A DNA stretch of 64,000 bases from Musa acuminata AAA Group (lineage: Eukaryota > Streptophyta > Magnoliopsida > Zingiberales > Musaceae), in NCBI RefSeq assembly GCF_036884655.1, contig NC_088357.1, forward strand, positions 48,891,501 to 48,955,500, in the 5' to 3' direction. Under the pieces are notes generated by a model. The model had not been told where the DNA came from. It did no database searches and saw nothing but the letters and a program-made list of their open reading frames with translations. The position numbers and the translations under genes were made by a program. Positions 33,401-44,400 of the stretch are shown here, in pieces; position 1 is the stretch's first letter; each line of letters begins with the position of its first letter.

Positions 33401-36400
33401 TTGTGTTGTATATGTTATGTGTGTGTATGTTATGAGTTGTGTGTTTGTGTATTATGTGTGTGTTGTGTATGTTATGTGTGTATTGTTGTTTTTGTTTATG
33501 TGTAGTGTGTGTTATGTGTGTGTAGTGTATGTTGTTTGTGTGTGTAATGTGTTGTATGTGTATTGTGTATATTATACGTATGTATGTATATTGTGTGTGG
33601 AGTTGTGTGTGTAGTGTGTTGTTATGAGTTGTGTGTTATATGTGCATGTGTGTTGTGTGTGTATGTGTATAGTGTGTGTGTAATGTGTGTTGTGTATGTT
33701 GTGTGTGTTTGTGAGTTGTGTATGTGTGTGTTGTTATGAGTTGTGTGTGTAATGTGTGTAGTGTGTGTTGTTATGAGTTGTGTGTGTATTGTGTGTAATG
33801 TGTGTTGTTAAGAAGTATTGTGTTGAGCGTGTAGTGTATAATATTATGCGTGTTGTGTGTGTATTGTGTTGTATATGTTATGTGTGTGTATGTTATGAGT
33901 TGTGTGTTTGTGTATTATGTGTGTGTTGTGTATGTTATGTGTGTATTGTTGTTTTTGTTTATGTGTAGTGTGTGTTATATGTGTGTGTAGTGTATGTTGT
34001 TTGTGTGTGTAATGTGTTGTATGTGTATTGTGTATATTATACGTATGTATGTATATTGTGTGTGGAGTTGTGTGTGTAGTGTGTTGTTATGAGTTATGTG
34101 TTATATGTGCATGTGTGTTGTGTGTGTATGTGTATAGTGTGTGTTGTTTATGTTTGTGTGTTTAGTGTGTGTGTAATGTGTGTTGTGTATGTTGTGTGTG
34201 TTTGTGAGTTGTGTATGTGTGTGTTGTTATGAGTTGTGTGTGTAATGTGTGTAGTGTGTGTTGTTATGAGTTGTGTGTGTATTGTGTGTAATGTGTGTTG
34301 TTAAGAAGTATTGTGTTGAGCGTGTAGTGTATAATATTATGCATGTTGTGTGTGTATTGTGTTGTATATGTTATGTGTGTGTATGTTATGAGTTGTGTGT
34401 TTGTGTATTATGTGTGTGTTGTGTATGTTATGTATGTATTGTTGTTTTTGTTTATGTGTAGTGTGTGTTATGTGTGTGTAGTGTATGTTGTTTGTGTGTG
34501 TAATGTGTTGTATGTGTATTGTGTATATTATACGTATGTATGTATATTGTGTGTGGAGTTGTGTGTGTAGTGTGCTGTTATGAGTTGTGTGTTATATGTG
34601 CATGTGTGTTGTGTGTGTATGTGTATAGTGTGTGTTGTTTATGTTTGTGTGTTTAGTGTGTGTGTAATGTGTGTTGGGTATGTTGTGTGTGTTTGTGAGT
34701 TGTGTATGTGTGTGTTGTTATGAGTTGTGTGTGTAATGTGTGTAGTGTGTGTTGTTATGAGTTGTGTGTGTATTGTGTGTAATGTGTGTTGTTAAGAAGT
34801 ATTGTGTTGAGCGTGTAGTGTATAATATTATGCGTGTTGTGTGTGTATTGTGTTGTATATGTTATGTGTGTGTATGTTATGAGTTGTGTGTTGTGTATGT
34901 TATGTGTGTATTGTTGTTTTTGTTTATGTGTAGTGTGTGTTATGTGTGTGTAGTGTATGTTGTTTGTGTGTGTAATGTGTTGTATGTGTATTGTGTATAT
35001 TATACGTATGTATGTATATTGTGTGTGGAGTTGTGTGTGTAGTGTGTTGTTATGAGTTGTGTGTTATATGTGCATGTGTGTTGTGTGTGTATGTGTATAG
35101 TGTGTGTTGTTTATGTTTGTGTGTTTAGTGTGTGTGTAATGTGTGTTGTGTATGTTGTGTGTGTTTGTGAGTTGTGTATGTGTGTGTTGTTATGAGTTGT
35201 GTGTGTAATGTGTGTAGTGTGTGTTGTTATGAGTTGTGTGTGTATTGTGTGTAATGTGTGTTGTTAAAAAGTATTGTGTTGAGCGTGTAGTGTATAATAT
35301 TATGTGTGTTGTGTGTGTATTGTGTTGTATATGTTATGTGTGTGTATGTTATGAGTTGTGTGTTTGTGTATTATGTGTGTGTTGTGTATGTTATGTGTGT
35401 ATTGTTGTTTTTGTTTATATGTAGTGTGTGTAGTGTATGTTGTTTGTGTGTGTAATGTGTTGTATGTGTATTGTGTATATTATACGTATGTATGTATATT
35501 GTGTGTGGAGTTGTGTGTGTAGTGTGTTGTTATGAGTTGTGTGTTATATGTGCATGTGTGTTGTGTGTGTATGTGTATAGTGTGTGTTGTTTATGTTTGT
35601 GTGTTTAGTGTGTGTGTAATGTGTGTTGTGTATGTTGTGTGTGTTTGTGAGTTGTGTATGTGTGTGTTGTTATGAGTTGTGTGTGTAATGTGTGTAGTGT
35701 GTGTTGTTATGAGTTGTGTGTGTATTGTGTGTAATGTGTGTTGTTAAGAAGTATTGTGTTGAGCGTGTAGTGTATAATATTATGTGTGTTGTGTGTGTAT
35801 TGTGTTGTATATGTTATGTGTGTAGTGTGTTGTGTGTGTATTGTGTTGTATATGTTATGTGTGTTGTGTGTGTGTATTGTGTGTATGTGTGTGTGTGTTA
35901 TGAGTTTGTGCGTTTGTTTGTGTGTAGTGTGTGTTATATGTGTATTGTGTATATTATGTAGTGTGTGTTATTTGTGTGTGTAGTGTGAGTTGTGTGTGTG
36001 TTGTATGTTATGAGTTGTGTGTGTATAGTGTGTGTTGTGTTATTAAGTATGTTGTGTATGTTATGTGTGTGTGTTTGTTGTTTGTGTGTAGTGTGTGTTA
36101 TGTGTGTAGTGTGTGTTGTTTGTGTGTAGTGTGTGTTATGTGTAGTTTGTGTGTGTAGTGAGTTGTGTGTGTTTTGTATGTTATGAGTTGTGTGTGTATA
36201 GCGTGTGTTGAGTTGTGTGTGTTGTTTATTAGTTGTGTGTGTATAGCGTGTGTTATGAGTTGTATGTTGTGTATGTTATGTGTGTGTAGTGTGTGTTGTT
36301 GAGTTTTGTGTGTTGTATATGTGCTGTGTATGTTTGTGTATTGTATATTGTTTGTGTATGTGTTGTGTGTGTTATATGTGTATGTGTATTTTGTGTTGTT

Positions 36401-37648
36401 GAGTTTTGTGTGTTGTATATGTGCTGTGTATGTTTGTGTATTGTATATTGTTTGTGTATGTGTTGTGAGTGTTATATGTGTATGTGTATTGTGTGTGTGT
36501 GTTGTGTATGTGTGTGTGTGTTATGAGTTGTGGGTAGTGTGTGTGTGTTATGAGTTGTGTGTTTGTGTTTATGTGTAGTATATATTATGTGTGTGTTGTG
36601 TATGTTATGTGTGTATTGTTATTTGTGTGTTATGTGTGTGTAGTGTATGTTGTTTGTGTGTGTTATGAGTTTTATGTGTAATGTGTTGTATGTGTATTGT
36701 GTATATTATACGTGTGTATGTGTGTCTAGTGTGTGTTGTGTATGTATAGTGTGTGTTGAGTTGTGTGTGTTATATGTGCAGGTTGTGTATTGTGTGTATG
36801 TGTATTGTGTCTTAGTGTGTGTTGTTATGTTTGTGCGTTTAGTGTGTGTGTGTAATGTGTGTTGTGTATGTTGTGTGTGTGTAGTGTGTGTTGTGTATGT
36901 TGTGTGTGTAGAGTGTGTTGTTATGAGTTATGTGTTGTAGTGTGTATTGTGTATGTTGTGTGTAGTTGTATGTAGTGTGTGATGTAGTGTGTGTTGTGTA
37001 TTGTGTGTGTGGGTAGTGTGTATTGTGTATGTTGTGTGTAGTTGTATGTAGTGTGTGTTGTGTATGTGTGTGTGTGTTATGAGTTGTGTGTTTGTTTTTA
37101 TGTGTAGTATGTATTATGTGTGTGTTGTATATGTTATGTGTGTACTGTTTATATGTGTGTATGTTGTTTGTGTGTTATGTGTGTGTAGTGTATGTTGTTT
37201 GTGTGTGTTATGAGTTGTATGTGTAATGTGTTGTATGTGTATTGTGTATATTATACGTGTGTATGTGTGTGTTGTGTATGTATAGTGTGTGTTGAGTTGT
37301 GTGTGTAGTTTGTTATTGAGTTGTGTGTGTTATATGTGCATGTATGTGTATTGTGTGTGTGTTATGTTGTGTGTGTCTGTGTATTGTTACTTAGTGTGTG
37401 TTGTTATGTTTGTGCGTTTAGTGTGTGTGTGTGTGTAATGTGTGTTGTGTGTGTGTAGTGTGTGTTGTGTGTGTAGAGTGTGTTGTTATGAGTTGTGTGT
37501 TGTGTGTATGTTAGTGTGTGTTGTGTATGTTGTGTGTGTTTGTGTGTTGTGTATAGTGTGTGTTATTTATGAGTTGTGTATGTGTGTGTTGTGTATATAT
37601 ATTATGTGTGTATAGTGCGATGTTATGAGTTGTGTGTGGTATGTGTAT
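30434..37648. repeat. GT-rich array, unit 1, 7.2 kb
   Basis: Irregular TG/TA repeat built from TGTGTG, TATGTT, GTAGTG and TATGAGTTGTGTG motifs. C is nearly absent on the + strand. Open frames such as 30855-31268 and 32426-32785 encode only Cys/Val/Met/Tyr strings and are artefacts. No promoter or gene is seen. Confidence 0.95.
32880..35830. repeat. About 480-bp tandem subrepeats inside GT array 1
   Basis: The anchor GTTAAGAAGTATTGTGTTGA (one variant) occurs at 33344, 33807, 34300, 34791, 35263 and 35743, so spacings are 463, 493, 491, 472 and 480 bp. Sequence between anchors is near-identical, apart from small indels such as the loss of TTTGTGTATTATGTG near 34888. Confidence 0.93.
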
Positions 37649-38109
37649 CCAAATATTATTAATTTAAAAATTTATATTATAATAAATTAATATTATTATA
37701 AAAAAATTATAATAAAATAAAAATAAATATAAAATTTTACTTATCCTAAAAATAAAATTAAAAAATGTTTCATAAAAATAAAATATGATTTTATCCTTAA
37801 AAATAAATTTTATCCTTAAAAAATAAAAAAAAATTTTGTTTTTCCGAAAATAAAATTATATCCGAAAAATAAAAATTTTATCCTAAAAATAAAATATAAT
37901 TTTATCCTTAAAAAATAAAATTTATCGTTAAAATAATTTTTTTTATTCGAAAAATAAAATTATTTTTTTTAAAAAAAATTATATTATTGTAAATTGAAAA
38001 AATTATGCAATAAATTAAATATCTAATTTTATTTATCTTAGCATTATTAATTCTATTGATTAAAAATAGATATAATAGATAATGAGAAAAATTTAAAATT
38101 TAAATTGAT
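37649..38109. repeat. AT-rich block, unit 1
   Basis: Starts CCAAATATTATTAATTT and contains short tandem motifs TTTATCCTAAAAATAAAAT and TTATCCTTAAAAAATAAA. Repeated at 47426, 56880 and 63469. Confidence 0.93.
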
Positions 38110-40173
38110 AAAAACGGAGGACGTCAATGAAGACAAATGATATAAATAATGGCAAATAATGATACCATTTAAAATAACGACCGTTATGAATGAGATAAGT
38201 AATGACTAAAAGTGAGTACCGTTTTATCTACTTAGATATAATTATCAAATGATCTTTTGAAAGAAATTAATAGACGAGAGACACAAATTAAAATCGTAAC
38301 TTTACGATCCAACTCGTGATAGGAGAGGGAGGAATCAAATCATTAACAGGACCGAATATCAGAGTATTTGAGAAGTCATGATTTGCTAAAACATGCATCG
38401 ATGACCAAACTAAGTTAGCCATTCTTCTTTAGTATATTAAGGATTATTTTAAAAAAAATTAAACTTCTATTAAGAGATAACACGATAATCAACATATCGA
38501 TTTTCTTTTAAAAAATATGAGATACTAAAAACATAATAATAACTCTAAAATTTGTCAGATAGGATTGAAAAAGATCCAAAGAGCTATCTCCTCCTAGACA
38601 CAATATCCTTTACATGAATCCATATAATATTTCTATGAATCATCACTACATGAGAAAAAGAGGATTCACTTGTAAGATGTAATGGCAATGAATGATATAT
38701 ATACATAGAGTGGAAGAGAGAGAGAGAAACAGAGAGAGATAAAACACAACGTGTTGGATACCTCGTTTGTTTACAACACATTGAGTTATCAACTTATTTA
38801 AGAGAGAGAGTAAATAAATAAAAATAAAATGATGAAAAGTTGTCTGTTAAAATCATGCACACTCAAAATTGTTCTCCCAAACCTCTTGATTTTTGTTCCG
38901 TACAAAGAGAATGTACCATCTGCTCAGTGCTTTTTCTGGGAAATTGGATGAAACAACGGCTAGTTGTTTCATTGGATACATTGCATCCTTTGGAATGTGC
39001 ATCAAAAAGTTGAAGATTAAGTAAAGATTCCTTCACTTGAATCCATAATAAAAAAAAGTTATATGAATTGAAAGATATGTATGAGCTGTTGAAAAACTGC
39101 ACGAGATGCCAAGTATTGCCTATTGATACAATAATATCTTTACATGTTTGGGCACTGACGGAGTCTGCAGGAATGAGTACTCCCTGAAATGAATTTGTGG
39201 CCCAAATTCATCTTTAGAAAGGCCATAAACCATGGTATGAATCTGCAAAGGTGAATCAACTTTAATCAGATGATAAAAAATGTGATTACCCATCTTTTTT
39301 TCTTATTGTGTCACTCAACACAGACAAAAATGTGATTACCCAACTTTGATTGATTGTGTTAGTCAACTGCTCAGTGATTAACCCTTTTTTTTTTTTTCAC
39401 AAGTTTCAATGCAGCATTGCACTATTAAGATTTCTGATCATTTTTAATGGGAAATGTCATTTGTCTTGAAATAAGAGGTAAAATGTTCAAACATTAATGA
39501 AATAAAAAATTGTAGACTAAGGTCGAGATACAGATTCAAGTAATTATTTATGGGTAAGATGAGGTTTTTAGATTTACTAGTGCAATAGAATCTCCTAGTC
39601 GTTGAGTGGTCCTTAGTTTCAATACCTCTAGCCAAGCACAAGTACCATTTGTAGATTATAATAGTCCGACTTCCAAATTACTCGTTACTTGTAATTTCAT
39701 CAGTAAATCCATGTACAGTTTGTGATTTAGCTATGGTGCACTAGAAGGTCCTTATTCTTAATGTTTGGCCAAGCACAAATACTGTTTGTAGACTTTCAAA
39801 TTACTTCTTTACATTTAATTAGTAAATCCATGGAGAGTGGATTTTCGGATTTAGCTATGGGCAGATTCTTGTTAAAGCTTTATTATCCAAGTTATCCTTC
39901 TGAGATGTTTCATACTTTTTTCCGAGCTACTAACCACTACTTGTGTCAAGTTCAGTTCCCACTCGAATAAACTTCCTCATGACTGCTACAGTTTAGGTCC
40001 TTGTTGAATTTTTTGTTTCAGTAGGCTTCATTACGACCTTTTGGTGATGGATTCATTACCACAATATTTTAGTTGCAATCTTTGTAATGGATTAATTACG
40101 GTAGTTGGCTATGACGTTTTTCGAGCGAAAGGAACTTGCAAATTATAATTTTCAGAATAAAATTTTAAGACGT
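38110..40173. repeat. B block, unit 1 (internally deleted)
   Basis: Starts AAAACGGAGGACGTCAATG. Includes a GA microsatellite (38714-38744) and a diverged direct duplication of about 139 bp (GGTCCTTA at 39608 and 39747). It lacks about 928 bp found in unit 2 at 48622-49549. Confidence 0.88.
39144..39242 (-). CDS. Candidate internal exon of unidentified gene, unit 1
   Basis: Thirty-three codons in phase 0 between CTTTGCAG and GTAAAG on the - strand, IHTMVYGLSKDEFGPQIHFR then EYSFLQTPSVPKH. Only a synonymous change separates it from the unit 2 copy. I do not recognise the protein, and it may be a gene fragment. Confidence 0.3.
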
Positions 40174-40247
40174 TTTGTGTTGTGTATGTTACGTGTATGT
40201 GTGTGTTTTGTATGAGTTGTATGTTTATGTTTGTTTGCAGTGGGTGT
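40174..40247. repeat. Short GT-rich linker between units 1 and 2
   Basis: About 75 bp of TGTGTTGTGTATGTTACGTG-type sequence joining the B block to the next A block. The same linker occurs at 50779-50852. Confidence 0.85.
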
Positions 40248-41448
40248 TGTAACAGAGTAAGCTCGGAAGTAAAAACACTAAAACCCAGAGAGAAGTTGTA
40301 ACAGAGTAAAATCAGACAACCTTTGGTACACCAAGTGCAAAGGAGCGTACCATCAATGGTTATTGTCCAGAAGAACCCTTGTTTCTTTAAACTCTTGATG
40401 GTAAAAGCATTAGTGCCCCCAGCCTGCTGATAAAACCCTTACGAAGCCAAATTTGGTAGAATTATTGATCCTGCTTCCGAAAGGTTTATGTCGATCACTA
40501 TTTACCTAATCCATATGTGTTATCCTGCATATCTACCATGAGGCTTGTTACTTGCAGCAGCCAAATGAACGACAAAGTCTACCGTCTCTTTTGTTGGACC
40601 TCTACTAATGTCTCCACTCATAGGCCGACCATCCAACTATTGTAATGCAAGTATATATTTACAATGTCATTTTGTTGGACAAAATAACAGATATATAAGA
40701 AAGGCATTATACACATGTACACGAGTACAGAGATAATTTCGAAATAGCAAAACACAAAACAAAACACTTTGGAAGCAAAAGATATATACAAATATGGACC
40801 ACCATCTGGTATATCCTAGTACAATTTGATAGGACCATTGTGCCAAGGTGTAAATATAATATATAAACAAGAACAAATGATTCACATGGATATGGAATAT
40901 GACAAATTGTATGACTTGTATGTATACATTCTAGACCTCCATATGGCCATTCATAAAAATCTAACAAAGTCTTACTAATGTATAAAAACAAAGATATTCA
41001 TTTTATTCTGCATTTTTATCAGACTGCATGTAGTTCAATATTTTCTCATAACACATTAATCAAATTCATTTCTGTTCCTAGTTAAATTTTTTTGTTGCTA
41101 ATGATACTTAGTCTTCTTTCTCTATTTGGCTAATTTCTTGATACTTCACCTTGGTATAATAGGATATAGGTAGGAGCATTTGCTTTATCATATTTAAGCT
41201 GTCTAACTAAACCAGGCTAAGATTTAGAGGTGAAAATATAATGTAACATGGATATCATCAGGTCAATTTCAAAACATGCTTGAAAAACTTTAATCTTGTG
41301 ATCCAGTAAAACTTGTGAATGACACCCTGGACAAGGATCCAAAAACAGCAAATACCAAATATTTAATGTTAATTTACAAAATCACTATTGTATACTGAAC
41401 TGCCATAGATTGTAGCATTTAATATAAGGCTGCATTATTGCATATATT
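40248..41448. repeat. A block, unit 2
   Basis: Starts GTAACAGAGTAAGCTCGGAA. Compared with unit 3 it lacks about 100 bp at its left end, between two copies of a GTAACAGA.TAAGCTC motif. Confidence 0.88.
40520..40636 (-). CDS. Candidate terminal exon of unidentified gene, unit 2
   Basis: Thirty-eight codons plus TAA after a CAATAG acceptor on the - strand, LDGRPMSGDISRGPTKETVD then FVVHLAAASNKPHGRYAG. The frame is intact despite several amino-acid changes from unit 3. The end of a short-chain dehydrogenase is one weak possibility, but I cannot support it. Confidence 0.3.
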   Translation of the reverse strand: MDGRPMSGDISRGPTKETVDFVVHLAAASNKPHGRYAG

Positions 41449-44400
41449 ATGTGTGTGTATGTGTGTGCGTATTGTGTTATGAGTTGTGTATATTGTTTGT
41501 GTGTATCGTTTGTGTGTATGTTATGAGTTATATGTGTATGTGTGTGTGTCGTATATGTTATGTGTGTGTGTAGTGTGTTATTATGAGTTGTGTGTGTTAT
41601 GTATGTTGTATGTGTTGTGTGTGTAATGTGTGTAGTTATGAGTTGTGCGTGTATTGTATATATTATGTGTTTGTGTTGTGTATGTTATGTGTGTTTGTAT
41701 AGTGTATATTATTTATGTGTGTGTATGTGTGTGTTTTGTGTATGTTGAGTTGTGTGCGTGTATGTTTGTATGAATGTTATGAGTTGTGTGTATATGTGTG
41801 TGTGTGTGTTATGTATGTGTGTGTGTGTTTTGAGTTGTGTGTATATGTGTTGTGTATGTTATGTGTATGTGTTATTATGAGTTGTGTGTATATGTGTTTG
41901 TGTGTTATGTGTAGTGTGTGTTGTGTATGTTATGTGTGTGTCTTTGAGTATTCTTTTGTTGTTTAGGTATGTTTTGTGTGTGTTGGTTGTATGTTTGTTA
42001 TGAGTTGTGTGTGTGTGTGTGTATTGTATATGTTATATATGTGTATATTGTTATGAGTTGTGTATATATGTGTGTGTTGTGTATGTTGTGTGTGTGTTGT
42101 ATGTAGTGTGTATTGTAATGAGTTTCGAGTGTATGTGTGTGTTATGTATATATTATGTGTGTTTGTGTATTGTGTGTGTATGTTGTGTTTGTTTTGTGTG
42201 TGTTGTTTGCGTGTGTGTTATGAGTTATGTGTATTATGTTATGAGTTGTTTGTGTATAGTGTGTTTTTTTGTGTTGTGTGTGTGTAGTGTGTTATGAGTT
42301 GTATATGTATGTATGTGTATATATGTGCAAGTGTATTGTGTATGTTATGTGTATGTGTTGCAGATATTATGTGTGTGTAGTATGTGTTGTTTGTGTATGT
42401 ATTGTATGTTTGTGTTATGCATGTTGTGTGTGTATAGTGTTTGTTATTATGAGTTATTTGTATATGTGTGTGTTATGAGTAATGTGTATATGTTGTGTGT
42501 GTAGTGTGTTATTTGTTATGAGTTGTTATGTATATGTTATGTGTGTTGTGTGTGTTATGATTTGTGTGTTTGTGTTTATATGTTGTGTGTTATGCGTGTA
42601 TTGTGTGTTTATGTTATGTGTGTGTTGTGTGTGTTATTTGTGTATATGTTGTTTGTGTGTTATGTATGTGTAGTGTGTGTATTGTGTATATTATGTATTG
42701 TATATGCATGTGTGTGTCTAGTGTGTGTTGTGTATGTTCTGTCTGTGTAGTGTGTGTTGTTACGAGTTAAGTGTGTGTGTAGTGTGTGTAGTGTGATGTT
42801 ATGAGTTGTGTGTGTGTTATGTTATGTGTGTATATATGTATTGTGTCTTAGTGTGTGTTGTTATGTTTATGCGTTTAGTATGTGTTTGTTATTAGTTGTG
42901 TGTGTATAGTGTGTGTTGTGTATGTAGTGTGTATTGTAAAGAGTTTCAAGTGTATGTATGTGTTATGTATATTAGTTGTGTATTGTGTGTATGTTGTGTG
43001 TGTTTGTGAGTTGTGTATGTGTGTGTTGTTATGAGTTGTGTGTGTATTGTGTGTAATGTGTGTTGTTAAGAGTAGTTATATATATGTGAGCGTGTTGTGT
43101 ATATTATGTGTGTTGTGTGTGTATTGTGTTGTATATGTTATGTGTGTTGTGTGTGTTTGTGAGTTGTGTGTGTATTGTGTTGTATATGTTATGTGTGTGT
43201 GTGTTATTAGTTGTGCGTTTATGTTTGTGTGTAGTGTGTGTTATATGTGTATTGTGTATATTATGTAGTGTGTGTTATTTGTGTGTAGTGTGAGTTGTGT
43301 GTGTTTTGTATGTTATAAGTTGTGTGTGTATAGTGTGAGTCGTGTTATTATTAATTTTAAGTTGTGTATGTTATGTGTGTGTTTGTTGTTTGTGTGCAGT
43401 GTGTGTTATGTGTGTGTTGTGTGTGTTGTTTGTGTGTAGTGTGTGTTATGTGTGTAGTGTGTAGTTTGTGTGTGAGTGTGAGTTGTGTGTATTTTGTATG
43501 TTATGATTTGTGTGTATAGCGTGTGTTATGTATGAGTTGTGTGTGTTGTTATTAGTTAGTTGTATGTTGTGTGTGTTATGTGTGTTGTTGAGTTTTGTGT
43601 GCTATATATGTGTGTGTATGTGTGTATATTGTATATGTTTTGTGTATGTGTTGTGTGTGTTATATGTGTATTGTGTATGTTGTGTGTGTAGTATGTGTTA
43701 TGAGTTATGTGTGTTGTGTATGCTGTGTATGTACTGTGCGTTGTGTGTGTTTTTTGTGTTGTGTGTTGTTATGAGTTGTATGTGTGTCTTATGAGTTGTG
43801 TGTGTTGTGTGAGTGTTATATATGTTGTGTATGTAGTGTTTGTTGTTATGAGTTGTTTGTGTATGTTGTATGTGTTTTGAGTGTTGTGCGTATTGTGTGT
43901 TGTTATGAGTGATGAGTGTAATATGTGTGTGTAGTGTTGTTTCGTGTATGTTATGTGTGTGTGTGTTGTGTTATGAGTTGTGTATGTTGTATGTTGTCAA
44001 GAGTTGTGTGTGTGTGTTGTATTTGTTATGTGTTGTGTGTGTTATGAGTTGTGTGTTTGTGTATTATGTGTGTATTGTGTATTGTTGTATGTATTGTTAT
44101 TTGTGTTTATGTGTAGTGTGTGTTATGTGTGTGTAGTGTATGTTGTTTGTGTGTGTAATGTGTTGTATGTGTATTGTGTATATTATACGTATGTATGTGT
44201 GTCTAGTGTGTGTTGTGTATGTATAGTGTGTGTTGAGTTGTGTGTGTAGTGTGTTGTTATGAGTTGTGTGTTATATGTGCATGTGTGTTGTGTGTGTGTT
44301 ATGTTGTGTGTGTATGTGTATAGTGTGTGTTGTTTATGTTTGTGTTTAGTGTGTGTGTTTAGTGTGTTGTGTATGTTGTGTGTGTTTGTGAGTTGTGTAT

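Noticed and set aside
30791..37600. Dozens of open frames of Cys/Val/Met/Tyr in the GT-rich arrays
   Set aside because: They exist because TGT, GTG, TAT and ATG codons dominate and stop codons are sparse in TG repeats. They shift frame between units and have no domain.
30434..37648. Telomeric or interstitial telomere repeat
   Set aside because: The plant telomere motif TTTAGGG is not seen in the arrays; the repeats are TGTG/TATG.
39761..39970. 69-codon + strand frame, also at 50397-50606
   Set aside because: Overlaps the internal direct duplication of the B block and shows no sign of selection for coding.
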